Shown: positions 25,454 to 34,788, counted from the stretch's first letter. The stretch: DNA of 64,000 bases from an uncultured Alphaproteobacteria bacterium (GCA_903934325.1 CAIZNH010000008.1:1-64000), one strand, 5' to 3'. Program-made: numbers and translations. Notes: generated by a model not told the origin, from the letters alone.

Positions 25454-27100
25454 ATGAACGAATGGATCATCGAAGCGCGCGGCGCGATTGCGGCAGCGCG
25501 CAACTATTGCGAGGCGGTGCGGGCAGGGCTGTTCGCGCGGGTGGCGCCCGGCGCAGCTCCCGATCCGGCACTCCTCGAGCGCGAACAGCACGCGGTCCAT
25601 GGCTACGCCTGGGCTGCGGCAACCCTCGCCGCGCTCGAAGCCACGGCCGACTGGGCCGCACGTGCACACAGCACCGGGCATTTCGGCGAGACCGAGGAAC
25701 TGACCCTGCGGATCGGGTTTGGCGAAGCGCTGGCCCAGCTTGCCTATGGCCTCGCGATGAGCGCCAGCGAGGTGGTGCGTCCCGCTGCCTTGGGAGCCGA
25801 GGCCGAAGCCCGCGCGCTTGCCGCCGTTCCGGCTGTGGCGCGGTTCCTTGCTGGTGGCAGCACCGCGCAGACCCGTGCGAGGTTGGCCGCGCTGCTGGCA
25901 GACGGCGCGCGTCCCGACGAGGCTCTGGGGGACGAGACGCTCGATCTCGTGCGCTCGCAATTCCGCGCCTTCACTGCCGAAAAGATCACGCCCCACGCCC
26001 ACGGCTGGCACTTGGCCGATGCCCTGATCCCCGATGCGGTGATCGCCGAGATGGCGCAGCTGGGCGTGTTCGGCGTGTGCATCCCCGAAAGCCACGGCGG
26101 GCTCGGCATGGGCAAGCTGGCGATGGCGGTGGTCTCGGAGGAATTGTCGCGCGGGTGGATCTGCGCCGGCAGCCTCGGCACGCGCTCGGAGATCGCGGGC
26201 GAGCTCATCACCCACAATGGTACCGAGGCGCAGAAGGCCCATTTCCTGCCGCGCATCGCCGATGGATCATGCCTGCCCACCGCCGTCTTTACCGAACCCG
26301 ACACCGGATCGGACCTTGCCGCCGTGCGCACCCGGGCCGAGCGGCAGGCCGATGGCAGCTGGCGGGTGACAGGGGCCAAGACCTGGATCACCCACGCTGC
26401 CCGTGCCGATCTGATGACGATGCTGGTGCGCACAGACGCGGCCCGGCCCGGCTATGCCGGCCTCTCGATGCTGCTCGCTGAAAAGACCCGCGGCAGCGAT
26501 GCAGCGCCGTTCCCCGATGCCGGGATCGATGGCAGCGAGATCGAAGTGCTCGGCTATCGCGGGATGAAGGAATATGCGCTGGGCTTCGATGGCTTTGCGG
26601 TTGCCGCCTACGGTCTGCTTGGAGGAAGCGAGGGGCAGGGCTTCAAGCAGCTAATGCGCACCTTCGAGGGCGCCCGCATCCAGACCGCCGCGCGCGCCAT
26701 AGGCGTGGCGTGGAACGCCTTTGATCTCGCGCTCGATTATGCGCAGGGCCGCAAGCAGTTCGGCCAGCCGATTGCCGCCTTTCCGAGGGTGGCGGACAAG
26801 CTCGCGCTCATGGTCGCCGATATCATCATGGCGCGCGAGCTCACCTACTATGCCGCCCGCGCCAAGGATCGCGAGGCGCGCTGCGATATCGAGGCGGGGA
26901 TGGCGAAACTCCTCGCCGCGCGCACGGCCTGGGCGGCGGCTGACAATGCCGTGCAGATCCACGGCGGCAATGGCTATGCGCTCGAATATCCGATCAGCCG
27001 GGTGCTGTGCGATGCGCGGATTCTCAATATCTTCGAGGGCGCAGCGGAGATTCAGGCGCAGGTGATCGGACGCGGGTTGCTGAGCGCGCAGGCGGCCTAG
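25454..27100 (+). CDS. mcd: (2S)-methylsuccinyl-CoA dehydrogenase
   Basis: A 548-residue acyl-CoA dehydrogenase. Unlike ordinary 380-residue members it has an N-terminal domain of about 165 residues whose sequence ([35 protein letters not shown]) I recognise from methylsuccinyl-CoA dehydrogenase of Rhodobacter. The FAD-enzyme body follows: [26 protein letters not shown], the [10 protein letters not shown] region, [12 protein letters not shown] and [13 protein letters not shown]. It oxidises methylsuccinyl-CoA to mesaconyl-CoA in the ethylmalonyl-CoA pathway for C2 assimilation. ATG 25454 is used; the open frame extends 15 codons upstream. Its stop overlaps that of the convergent regulator. 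Confidence 0.85.
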   Translation: MNEWIIEARGAIAAARNYCEAVRAGLFARVAPGAAPDPALLEREQHAVHGYAWAAATLAALEATADWAARAHSTGHFGETEELTLRIGFGEALAQLAYGLAMSASEVVRPAALGAEAEARALAAVPAVARFLAGGSTAQTRARLAALLADGARPDEALGDETLDLVRSQFRAFTAEKITPHAHGWHLADALIPDAVIAEMAQLGVFGVCIPESHGGLGMGKLAMAVVSEELSRGWICAGSLGTRSEIAGELITHNGTEAQKAHFLPRIADGSCLPTAVFTEPDTGSDLAAVRTRAERQADGSWRVTGAKTWITHAARADLMTMLVRTDAARPGYAGLSMLLAEKTRGSDAAPFPDAGIDGSEIEVLGYRGMKEYALGFDGFAVAAYGLLGGSEGQGFKQLMRTFEGARIQTAARAIGVAWNAFDLALDYAQGRKQFGQPIAAFPRVADKLALMVADIIMARELTYYAARAKDREARCDIEAGMAKLLAARTAWAAADNAVQIHGGNGYALEYPISRVLCDARILNIFEGAAEIQAQVIGRGLLSAQAA

Positions 27101-27552
27101 ATCATCCGTCGGCGCAGCGCCGGGCCTTCGTTCTGGCCGTCGATCGCCAGTGCGGTGCGCAGATCGACATGGCGCGGACGATTGCCGCGCGCGGTGATGA
27201 TCCGCCCGACCCGCCGCACCAGCAGCGCCGGATCGAAGGGCTTGCGGATGAAATCCTGCGCGCCTGCATAGATCGCCTGGGCCTCGTCCGCTGCGCCGTT
27301 CATGGCGGTGAACATGATCACCGGCAGATCATAGAACCGTTCTGACCGGCGCAACCGCCGCAGCAGGGTGAGGCCGGTTTCGCCGGGCATGGCGTGATCG
27401 AGCAGCAGGATATCGGGCCGCTTGCGCTTGATGCAGGCGAAGGCCTCCTCGGCACTGGTGACCCAGCCGCAGGCGTGCCCGGCATCGATCAGCACCTCGC
27501 TCGCCAGTTCGGCGACCAGTTCGTCATCATCGGCAATCAGGATGCGGGCCAT
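27097..27552 (-). CDS. Single-domain response regulator
   Basis: A 151-residue protein with a CheY-like receiver: [20 protein letters not shown] (acidic triad), [12 protein letters not shown] with the phospho-acceptor Asp, VIMFTAMNG (Thr switch) and [11 protein letters not shown] (Lys). About 30 further residues ([12 protein letters not shown] to the end) form no known output domain. It probably relays a signal by protein contact. No kinase gene is adjacent. It converges with mcd and shares the CTAG that serves as stop on both strands. Confidence 0.9.
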   Translation of the reverse strand: MARILIADDDELVAELASEVLIDAGHACGWVTSAEEAFACIKRKRPDILLLDHAMPGETGLTLLRRLRRSERFYDLPVIMFTAMNGAADEAQAIYAGAQDFIRKPFDPALLVRRVGRIITARGNRPRHVDLRTALAIDGQNEGPALRRRMI

Positions 27553-27702
27553 GGGCAGGTCTTCGTGTCGGTCGGTTTCCTGCTGCGCTGTTAACCACGC
27601 GGTGCTGAAAGGCCCCTTGGACCGCGCCCTCGCATTCGCCCCTAGTGCCGCCGCAGCGGCGCTCGCCTTGCTCCTGTCACCGGGCGCTGCCAGTGTCGCA
27701 GG

Positions 27703-28518
27703 ATGATTCGCGAAACCACCAGCACTCTGGCCGAGCCCGATGGCATCGGGCCGTTCCTGCCGACCGACGGCATCCACAACCTGCGCGATTATGGCGGCTA
27801 TGCGGTGCCGGGCGGCGGGCGGGTGCGGCGCGGCGTGCTGTTCCGCTCGGGCCAGCACATGGAGGCAAGCGATGCCGATCTCGATCTGATCCACGCGCTC
27901 GATATCCGCACCATCATCGATCTGCGCGGCACCAGCGAGCGCGAGGGCTTTCCTTGCCGCCGCCATCCCGAATTTGCCGCGCAGGTGATCGCCTATGATG
28001 GCGAGACCAGCAATTCCCCGCCGCACGAAGGCGGGGGCGGGGCGATTGTCATGACCCCGCAAAAGGCGCGCGAGCGGATGCTGGCGGTCTATACCCGCAT
28101 GCCGGTGAACCCGGCGATGATCGACATCTTCACCCGCTATTTCGCTGCGCTTGATCAGCGTGACGGGGGCAACCTCGTCCATTGCTTTGCCGGCAAGGAC
28201 CGCACCGGGATCGCCGCGAGCCTGCTGCTCCATGTGCTGGGCGTGCATCGCGACGATCAGGTGGCCGAGTTCCTGCGCACCAATGATGCGCCCACGCGCG
28301 CAATCCTCGAACGCCAGTCCCTGCCGCGTATGGAGGCCCATTACGGCGCGATCGAACCCGAGGCGCTGCACAACCTGATGGGAGTGCTGCCCGAATATAT
28401 CGACACCTATTTTGCCGAGGTGACGCGTGATCATGGCTCGATCGACGCCTATCTCGCCGCGCGATTAGGTGTGGACGAGGCGATGAAAGCGCGCCTGCGC
28501 GAACGGCTGGTGGCGTGA
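27703..28518 (+). CDS. Protein-tyrosine phosphatase family (Y_phosphatase3)
   Basis: A 271-residue protein. The phosphatase loop HCFAGKDRTG (HCxxGxxRTG) gives the Cys nucleophile and Arg. NLRDYGGYAV near the N-terminus and RSGQHMEASDADLD are typical of the tyrosine/lipid-phosphatase subfamily like Listeria LipA and Mycobacterium PtpB. The substrate may be a phosphoprotein or phosphoinositide. There is no signal peptide, so it is cytoplasmic. The gene stands alone between the divergent regulator gene and trxB. Confidence 0.88.
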   Translation: MIRETTSTLAEPDGIGPFLPTDGIHNLRDYGGYAVPGGGRVRRGVLFRSGQHMEASDADLDLIHALDIRTIIDLRGTSEREGFPCRRHPEFAAQVIAYDGETSNSPPHEGGGGAIVMTPQKARERMLAVYTRMPVNPAMIDIFTRYFAALDQRDGGNLVHCFAGKDRTGIAASLLLHVLGVHRDDQVAEFLRTNDAPTRAILERQSLPRMEAHYGAIEPEALHNLMGVLPEYIDTYFAEVTRDHGSIDAYLAARLGVDEAMKARLRERLVA

Positions 28519-28574
28519 CAATCGCCGCGCACGCTCCCATATCGCGGCCCTGAGATTCACAAGAGGCACCATCA

Positions 28575-29543
28575 ATGGCCACTCATCATACCAAGATGCT
28601 CATCATCGGCTCCGGCCCGGCAGGCTATTCTGCAGCGATCTATGCCGCGCGCGCCATGCTCGAACCGATCGTGGTGCAGGGCCTCCAGCCGGGCGGCCAG
28701 CTCACCATCACCACCGATGTCGAGAACTATCCCGGTTTCCGCGATGTGGTGCAGGGCCCGTGGCTGATGGAAGAGATGAAGGCGCAGGCGGAGCACGTCG
28801 GCACGCGCATGATGTGGGACACCATCGTCTCGGTCGATCTCGAGAACGGCGCGCCGTTCCGCGCCATCGGTGACAGCGGCGATGAATATATCGGCGAGAC
28901 GGTGGTGATCTGCACCGGTGCGCAGGCCAAGTGGCTGGGCGTGCCGGGCGAGATGGAGCTGGGCGGCAAGGGCGTTTCGGCCTGCGCGACCTGCGACGGG
29001 TTCTTCTATCGCGGCAAGAAGGTGGCGGTGATCGGCGGAGGCAACACTGCGGTCGAAGAGGCGCTCTACCTCACCAACCATTCGGACGACGTCACGCTGA
29101 TCCACCGCCGCGACAGTCTGCGCGCGGAAAAGATCCTGCAGGAACGCCTGTTCAACAATCCCAAGATCACCGTGCTGTGGAACAAGGCCGTGGACAGCTT
29201 CGAAGCGGGCGGGAACGGCATGCTCCACCACCTCGCGCTGACCGACACGGTGACGGGCGAGGCTTCGACCATCGAGGTCGACGGGGCCTTCGTCGCCATC
29301 GGCCATGCGCCGGCGACCGAACTGTTCAAGGGCAAGCTGCCGCTCGATGACAGCGGCTATCTGCTGACCGAACCCGGCACGCCCAAGACCGCTATCCCTG
29401 GCGTGTTTGCTGCCGGAGACGTGACCGATCACGTCTACCGCCAAGCGGTGACGGCGGCCGGCATGGGCTGCATGGCCGCGCTCGACGGCGAACGCTTCCT
29501 CGCCGCCCGCGCGCACCAGTTGCAGGCCGAAGCGGCGGAGTGA
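28575..29543 (+). CDS. trxB: Thioredoxin reductase
   Basis: A 322-residue low-molecular-weight thioredoxin reductase. It has FAD-binding GSGPAGYSA at 12-20, the redox pair CATC at 137-140 (CATCDG), NADPH-binding GGGNTAVEEALYL and the C-terminal FAD motif GVFAAGDVTDHVYRQ. It passes NADPH electrons to thioredoxin in the cytosol. The length and motif order are standard. It follows the phosphatase gene by 56 bases and may share its message; AAGAGG lies upstream of the ATG. Confidence 0.97.
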   Translation: MATHHTKMLIIGSGPAGYSAAIYAARAMLEPIVVQGLQPGGQLTITTDVENYPGFRDVVQGPWLMEEMKAQAEHVGTRMMWDTIVSVDLENGAPFRAIGDSGDEYIGETVVICTGAQAKWLGVPGEMELGGKGVSACATCDGFFYRGKKVAVIGGGNTAVEEALYLTNHSDDVTLIHRRDSLRAEKILQERLFNNPKITVLWNKAVDSFEAGGNGMLHHLALTDTVTGEASTIEVDGAFVAIGHAPATELFKGKLPLDDSGYLLTEPGTPKTAIPGVFAAGDVTDHVYRQAVTAAGMGCMAALDGERFLAARAHQLQAEAAE

Positions 29544-29558
29544 TTTGATATTCCACTC

Positions 29559-29587
29559 CCTCCCCATTCCGGTGGAACGGGGAGGGA
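29559..29587. terminator. GC-rich hairpin between convergent genes
   Basis: CCCTCCCCATTCC at 29559-29571 pairs with GGAACGGGGAGGG at 29575-29587 (one mismatch, three-base loop). It lies between trxB and the convergent MAPEG gene. There is no T tract, so it is either a weak terminator or a copy of a dispersed hairpin repeat. Confidence 0.5.
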
Positions 29588-29595
29588 TGGAAGCG

Positions 29596-30030
29596 TTACC
29601 CGTGGAACACCGCGATTGCGGCGTGCAGGATCAGCGCCATCAGCGCAAAGCTCGACAGCGCGAACAACCCGAAGCGGATCGCCACGCGGTTGAAGGTCGC
29701 CTGCACAATCGAATGGGCCACGCGCAAACCGACATAGGCCCAGGCAATCTGCGTGTTGAGCCCGTCGCCCTGACCGATGATCGCCAGCACGATCGCCACC
29801 GCGTAGAACAGCGTCGGCGCTTCATGCAGGTGGTTGTAGTTGTCCGCCTTCCAGCTCACTGTATCGGGCAGCAAGCCGCGCAGGCTCGAACCTTCGCCGC
29901 CGACGAGGTTCTTGGCATCGATCCCGGCCTTGTTCATCGCCGGGATGCGGGTGGCGTACATCCACACCCACATCACCATCGTCCACGCCAGTAGGGCCAC
30001 CACCGGCTGCAGGATATCCATTCCGATCAT
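29596..30030 (-). CDS. MAPEG-family membrane protein (second of a tandem pair)
   Basis: A 144-residue protein with four membrane helices. It carries the MAPEG pattern of a Lys/Asn/His stretch after helix 1 (WKADNYNHLHEAPTLFYAVAI) and a conserved WAYVGLRVAHS in helix 3. MAPEG proteins include glutathione transferases and eicosanoid enzymes; bacterial ones are of uncertain function. ATG 30030 follows GAGGAGAA. It is 13 bases behind its paralogue at 30044-30499, so the two are co-transcribed and arose by duplication. Confidence 0.9.
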   Translation of the reverse strand: MIGMDILQPVVALLAWTMVMWVWMYATRIPAMNKAGIDAKNLVGGEGSSLRGLLPDTVSWKADNYNHLHEAPTLFYAVAIVLAIIGQGDGLNTQIAWAYVGLRVAHSIVQATFNRVAIRFGLFALSSFALMALILHAAIAVFHG

Positions 30031-30043
30031 TGTCTTATTCTCC

Positions 30044-30499
30044 TCAGGCCGGAAGCGCGGACGGATCCGCAAGCAGGGTTGCCATCACCGCACGGATCGC
30101 CAGCACGATCAGCGCGATGGAGCTGGTGATGAACAGCAGAAAGCGCACCGGGATCGTGTTGACGAGGTTCTGCCACAGCGAATGGACGACGCGAAGGGCC
30201 ACATAGGCCCAGGCCAGCGTCACATCGAGCGCCGCCGGGCCGGTCAGCGCAAGGATTACCACTGTGACATAGAACAGTGTCGGCTGCTCGACGAGGTGGG
30301 TGTAATTGTGCGCGGGCCAGTTGGCCTTGTCCGGCAGCACGCCTTCCAGATCATTGCCGCGCACGCCCGTCTTGTTGGGCAGCACTGACTTGTCGGTGAT
30401 TTTCGCCACCGCACCGAACCGCGCCGGAATGATCCACAACAGCACGATCAGCGTCCACACCACCAGCACAGCGGCGGGCGCGAGCATTTGCGCCTGCAT
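30044..30499 (-). CDS. MAPEG-family membrane protein (first of a tandem pair)
   Basis: A 151-residue four-helix MAPEG protein. WPAHNYTHLVEQPTLFYVTVVIL and WAYVALRVVHSLWQNLVNTIPVR line up with the equivalent parts of the downstream paralogue, although the remaining residues are clearly diverged. Conservation of the HNYTHLVEQPTLFY element suggests both retain the family fold. Substrate is unknown. Confidence 0.9.
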   Translation of the reverse strand: MQAQMLAPAAVLVVWTLIVLLWIIPARFGAVAKITDKSVLPNKTGVRGNDLEGVLPDKANWPAHNYTHLVEQPTLFYVTVVILALTGPAALDVTLAWAYVALRVVHSLWQNLVNTIPVRFLLFITSSIALIVLAIRAVMATLLADPSALPA

Positions 30500-30571
30500 C
30501 GATTGATCCCCTCTCGAAAGCCTCTGCGGCCCTAGGTGCGAGAGCGGTTACCGATTGTCAATTGCAACCTA

Positions 30572-31213
30572 TCAGGCGGTGAGAACGTGCCTCTGGAAAT
30601 AGCCCAGCGGCCAGCGCTTGCTGGTCAGCAGCAGCCCGCGGGCGGCGGCGATGCGGGCGGCGGCTTGGGGTAGATCGTGGCGGGGTTTCACGTGAAACAT
30701 TGCCAGCCAGCCCTCAAGCAGGCGCGATAGCGGGGCTGGAAGGCCTCTGAAGTCCCCGAAGTCGACCACATGGAGCGTCCCGCCCGGAGCCAGAAGGCTG
30801 GCGGAATGATCCAGTGCGGCCTCCCATTCGGGGATCATCGAGAGCGAATAGGACATCATGACCCGGTCAAACTGCGGCTCGCCGAGCAGCACGGCGGCGT
30901 CAAACGAACAGGCATCGCCTTCGCCAAGCCGCGCCGCCTCGCCCAGCGCGGCGCGCGCGCTCTTGAGCATTTCGGCCGAGATATCGAGGCCGAACAGCCG
31001 CACACCCGGCCAGGCCATGGCGACCTTGGCAAGGTTGCGCCCCGTCCCGCAAGCGACTTCGAGCACCCGCATTCCGGGCCGCGCATCCAGACCCGCAATC
31101 AGCGTATCGCGCCCGAACAGGTAATATTTGCGCGTCAGATCATAGATGTGGCGCTGCCCGCGATAGACCTCGTCCATCAGCGCCGCGTGGTTGGGGCGGG
31201 GGGCAGAAGCCAT
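30572..31213 (-). CDS. btaB: Diacylglycerylhomoserine N-methyltransferase (BtaB-like)
   Basis: A 213-residue class I SAM methyltransferase. MRVLEVACGTGRNLAKVA is motif I, RLFGLDISAEML motif II, and LAPGGTLHVVDFGDF motif III. HIYDLTRKYYLFGRDTLI near the start is typical of BtaB. BtaB methylates diacylglycerylhomoserine three times to make the betaine lipid DGTS, a phosphorus-free membrane lipid. The gene begins one base inside the stop of btaA (TGATG), which settles both the start and the pairing. Expression under phosphate limitation is known for the pathway; no Pho box was identified. Confidence 0.9.
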   Translation of the reverse strand: MASAPRPNHAALMDEVYRGQRHIYDLTRKYYLFGRDTLIAGLDARPGMRVLEVACGTGRNLAKVAMAWPGVRLFGLDISAEMLKSARAALGEAARLGEGDACSFDAAVLLGEPQFDRVMMSYSLSMIPEWEAALDHSASLLAPGGTLHVVDFGDFRGLPAPLSRLLEGWLAMFHVKPRHDLPQAAARIAAARGLLLTSKRWPLGYFQRHVLTA

Positions 31214-32427
31214 CACGCCAGCTCGTAGACATGCACGCCGCCATAGATCGACGAGCGATCGCGGCGGGTCAGATCGGCGGAGAGCGCATCGAGATAGCGC
31301 CACTTGCCAAGGATGCTGTCATCGAGCCGCCCGGGCAGCAGGCTTGGCTCGGCAGCGGTGCGGAACAGCACCCGCGCACCCGGGCGGCTGGCGCGGGTGA
31401 TCTTCGTCCACAGGTCATCGAGCTGGGCGTTGTTCATCCAGTCCTGCGCGTCGAGCAGCACGAAGCGGTCCATGCTCGCCTCCTCGCGCGCGCCAATCCA
31501 GTCGACCATATTGGCGCGCGTCACGTCGAGCCGCTCCACCCGCTCCTTCATCACCTCCCAGTTGGCGCGCTGGAGATAGGGCGGCAGCGGCGCGTTTTCC
31601 GAGCGGTCATAACCGCGCCCGAAGGCCTGCCATGCGAAGTAATTGTCCTTGACCTCGAAATCGCAGGCAAGCTTTTCGAGCCGGCGTCGCAGCACTTCGG
31701 CCATGCGTTCATCACCGGCGAGATGCTCGAACTGTGCAGGCGGAATGCCGAGGCCGAACAGCGAGGCGGGCTGATCGGTCAGCCAGCGGATGAAGCGCTT
31801 CTCGAACACCGGTGCGAGCTCCCGCTCGAACACCGCGCGCTGCTCCTCCAGCGTCGAAGCGTCGAGCACCTTGGCCAGATCGATCTTGTAGAGCTTGGCA
31901 AAGACATGGGCCAAGCCGATGAAATTGCCCAGCAATCCCTTGCGATAAATGCCGCGCGTGAAATAGCTGATGCGCCGCCGCCCGCGAATGTCGCGCTGCT
32001 CCCAATAGGCGCGGCTGGTCGCATCGAGATGGGGGGCGATCATCTCGCTGTAGACCGCCGCATTCTCCTTGTGATCGGCATGGGCGAAGAAGCGGTGGAA
32101 GCGCTCGTAGCTGGGCAGGTGGCGGATCGCCGCGATCTTGAGCTTCCCGAGCGCGACATGGGCGTGGTTGAGATCGACGGCTGTCACGCTTTCGGGGTTC
32201 GCGGTGAGATAGGACAGCGCATTGCAGCTGCCGCTGGCGATGCACATCAGGCGGCTGTCGGGACGGATATCGAGCCCCTCCATATCGACCACCGGATCTT
32301 CCCAGATCTGGGCGTAGACGAGGCCCTTGAAGGCGAGGGCGAAGGCCTTGTCGAGCAGCTTGTCGCCAAGCCCTGCATCCTTGCGGACCACCGCATCCTC
32401 GATGATCCGTTTTGCCTGTGTCGCCAT
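31213..32427 (-). CDS. btaA: SAM:diacylglycerol 3-amino-3-carboxypropyltransferase (BtaA)
   Basis: A 404-residue DUF3419 protein. The N-terminal LVYAQIWEDPVVDMEGLDI and CIASGSCNALSYL (SAM-binding loop) are BtaA hallmarks, with SVTAVDLNHAHVALGKLK after it. It moves the aminocarboxypropyl group of SAM onto diacylglycerol, the first step of DGTS betaine-lipid synthesis, at the cytoplasmic membrane. It is followed directly by btaB. Length and motif order match the Rhodobacter enzyme as I remember it. Confidence 0.93.
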   Translation of the reverse strand: MATQAKRIIEDAVVRKDAGLGDKLLDKAFALAFKGLVYAQIWEDPVVDMEGLDIRPDSRLMCIASGSCNALSYLTANPESVTAVDLNHAHVALGKLKIAAIRHLPSYERFHRFFAHADHKENAAVYSEMIAPHLDATSRAYWEQRDIRGRRRISYFTRGIYRKGLLGNFIGLAHVFAKLYKIDLAKVLDASTLEEQRAVFERELAPVFEKRFIRWLTDQPASLFGLGIPPAQFEHLAGDERMAEVLRRRLEKLACDFEVKDNYFAWQAFGRGYDRSENAPLPPYLQRANWEVMKERVERLDVTRANMVDWIGAREEASMDRFVLLDAQDWMNNAQLDDLWTKITRASRPGARVLFRTAAEPSLLPGRLDDSILGKWRYLDALSADLTRRDRSSIYGGVHVYELA

Positions 32428-32520
32428 GTGCCACGCGTCCTCAGCCTGTGTCTGGCTGGCGCAGTATGGCCCTAGCGTGTCGGCTGTATGACGCTTTCCA
32501 CAGTCTGCTTGGCCGGAGCC

Positions 32521-33483
32521 TCAGTCCGTCCCTGCAATCGTCGCTGCAAAGGCTGCCGGATCGGCATTGCCGCCGGTGATCATGATGACTGTACCTTCGT
32601 CCAGCGGCACCTTGCCCGCCAGCGCTGCTGCCAGCGCCGCTGCGCCGCCCGGTTCGACCACGAGCCGCAGGGTGGCAAAGGCAAAGCGCTGTGCGGCGCG
32701 GACCTCGGCATCGGTCACCGCGACGCCGGGTTCGGCGCGGCCCTTGAGCACGGCGAGGTTGATCGGCTTGGTCGCGGGCGGCTGGAGCGCGTCGCAGATG
32801 GTTTTGGGCGCTTGCGGAGAGGCGTGGACAATGGCTCCCGCCGCCATCGACTGGCCGACCATGTCCCAGCCCACCGGCTCGACCGGATGGATCGCGCTGT
32901 CCGGCGCTCCCAATGCGAGGCCCGCCGCCAGCCCGCCGCCGCCGCAACAGGCGATGATGCGCGAGGGCGCGCGGCCCAGTTGCGCCGCGGCCTCTATCGC
33001 GGCCGAGCCCTGTCCCTCGATCACCCAGGGATCACCGAAAGCGTGGACCAGCGTGCCGCCCCGCTCGGCAATCAGCTTGGCCGCAACCGCATCGCGATCC
33101 TCTCCGGGGCGTTGGTAGAGCACCACCTCGGCCCCCAGCGCGCGGGTGTTGGCAAGCTTCACCTGCGGCGCGTCGTGCGGCATCACGATCGCCGCCTTCA
33201 CACCGAGCCGCCGTGCGGCCCATGCCACCCCTTGCGCATGATTGCCCGATGACACCGCGACCACGCCGCCCTCGCGTTCCTCGGGCGAGAGCGAGGACAG
33301 CCGCCACCACGCGCCTCTGATCTTGAAGGCACCGATGGGTTGCAGATTGTCCGCCTTCACCCACGCCCGCACACCGCCGATCTCAACCGGCAGCAGCGGG
33401 GTGGGCGGCAGGATTGCGGCCACGGCCTCTGCCGCGGCGCGCACGCCCTCGGTGGTTGGCATTCTGACTTCGGTCCGGATCAT
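32521..33483 (-). CDS. Threonine/serine dehydratase-like PLP enzyme
   Basis: A 320-residue fold-type II PLP enzyme. The Schiff-base Lys is in IGAFKIRGAWW (residue 54), the phosphate-binding Gly loop is CCGGGGLAAG, and VSSGNHAQGVAWAA is the substrate loop. It lacks the C-terminal ACT regulatory domain, so it resembles catabolic threonine dehydratase or serine racemase/hydroxyaspartate dehydratase; the exact substrate is open. The start at 33483 follows GGCGGGGG; MPTTEG seven codons in is an alternative. It is divergent from the carboxyspermidine dehydrogenase gene. Confidence 0.87.
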   Translation of the reverse strand: MIRTEVRMPTTEGVRAAAEAVAAILPPTPLLPVEIGGVRAWVKADNLQPIGAFKIRGAWWRLSSLSPEEREGGVVAVSSGNHAQGVAWAARRLGVKAAIVMPHDAPQVKLANTRALGAEVVLYQRPGEDRDAVAAKLIAERGGTLVHAFGDPWVIEGQGSAAIEAAAQLGRAPSRIIACCGGGGLAAGLALGAPDSAIHPVEPVGWDMVGQSMAAGAIVHASPQAPKTICDALQPPATKPINLAVLKGRAEPGVAVTDAEVRAAQRFAFATLRLVVEPGGAAALAAALAGKVPLDEGTVIMITGGNADPAAFAATIAGTD

Positions 33484-33549
33484 TTGTCCCCCGCCAAGCA
33501 TTGGATTAAGGCGCGGCCCAAGATTCGCGCTTCACGAAAGGTTCCTATC

Positions 33550-34788
33550 ATGTCGGCAGGGAAATCCACCCCCGAGAACAAAACCGTCCTTGTCATCGGT
33601 GCGGGCGGGGTCAGCTCGGTCTGCGTCCACAAGATGGCGTTCAATCCGGATATCTTCCCCGAAATCCACCTCGCCAGCCGCACCAAATCGAAATGCGATG
33701 CGATTGCCGCCAGCGTCAAGGAGCGCTGCGGGCGCGATATTCCGACCTACGAGATCGACGCCGAGGAAGTCCCGGCGATGGTCAATCTGATCCGCAAGGT
33801 GGGTGCGGGCCTCGTGGTCAACCTCGCGCTGCCCTATCAGGACCTGCCGATCATGGATGCCTGCCTTGAAGCGGGCGTCGATTACCTCGACACCGCCAAT
33901 TACGAGCCCAAGGACGAGGCGAAGTTCGAATACAAGTGGCAGTGGGCCTATCAGGACCGTTACAAGGATGCCGGCCTGATGGCGCTGCTGGGTTCGGGCT
34001 TCGATCCGGGCGTCACCTCTGTCTTCACCATGTGGCTCAAGAAGCACAAGCTCAAGACCATCCGCCAGCTCGACATTCTCGACTGCAACGGCGGCGATCA
34101 CGGCCAGCATTTCGCCACCAACTTCAACCCGGAAATCAACATCCGCGAAGTGACCGCGCCCGCGCGCCACTGGGAAAACGGCGAGTGGGTCGAGACCCCG
34201 GCCATGTCGAACAAGGTGGCGTTCGACTTCGAAGCGGTCGGGCCGAAGAACATGTACCTGATGTATCACGAGGAGCTGGAAAGCCTCGCCAGGTTCGTCC
34301 CCGAGCTTGAGCGCGCGCGCTTCTGGATGACCTTTGGTGATCAGTACATCACCCATCTCACCGTGCTCCAGAATGTCGGCATGACTTCGATCGAGCCGGT
34401 CAAATATCAGGGCAAGGACATCATCCCGCTGCAGTTCCTCGCCGCGGTGCTGCCGCAGCCCGAGACCCTCGGCGAGACGACCAAGGGCAACACCAATATC
34501 GGCGTGATCGCGACCGGCGAGGCGCTCGACGGTTCGGGCGAGAAGACGTTCTACATCAAGAACATCTGCTCGCATGAGGCGGCCTACGAGGAAACCGGCA
34601 ATCAGGCGGTCAGCTACACCACCGGCGTCCCCGCCATGATCGGCGCGGCCATGATGGTGCGCGGTGACTGGCAGGGAGAGGGCGTGTTCAACATCGAACA
34701 GCTCGATCCCGATCCCTTCATGGACATGCTCAACGCCCACGGACTGCCGTGGACGGTCGAGGAAATGGCCGGGCCGGTCACCTTCTGA
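33550..34788 (+). CDS. Carboxynorspermidine/carboxyspermidine dehydrogenase
   Basis: A 412-residue member of the saccharopine-dehydrogenase family. VLVIGAGGVSSVCVHKMA is the NAD(P)-binding loop and LGSGFDPGVTSVFTMWLKKH is typical of the carboxynorspermidine synthase branch. It condenses aspartate semialdehyde with putrescine or diaminopropane and reduces the Schiff base. Its partner decarboxylase NspC is two genes downstream and an ornithine decarboxylase is 5 kb further, so a spermidine pathway is likely. ATG 33550 (MSAGKSTPENKTV) is the only sensible start; the open frame extends further upstream without one. Confidence 0.93.
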   Translation: MSAGKSTPENKTVLVIGAGGVSSVCVHKMAFNPDIFPEIHLASRTKSKCDAIAASVKERCGRDIPTYEIDAEEVPAMVNLIRKVGAGLVVNLALPYQDLPIMDACLEAGVDYLDTANYEPKDEAKFEYKWQWAYQDRYKDAGLMALLGSGFDPGVTSVFTMWLKKHKLKTIRQLDILDCNGGDHGQHFATNFNPEINIREVTAPARHWENGEWVETPAMSNKVAFDFEAVGPKNMYLMYHEELESLARFVPELERARFWMTFGDQYITHLTVLQNVGMTSIEPVKYQGKDIIPLQFLAAVLPQPETLGETTKGNTNIGVIATGEALDGSGEKTFYIKNICSHEAAYEETGNQAVSYTTGVPAMIGAAMMVRGDWQGEGVFNIEQLDPDPFMDMLNAHGLPWTVEEMAGPVTF

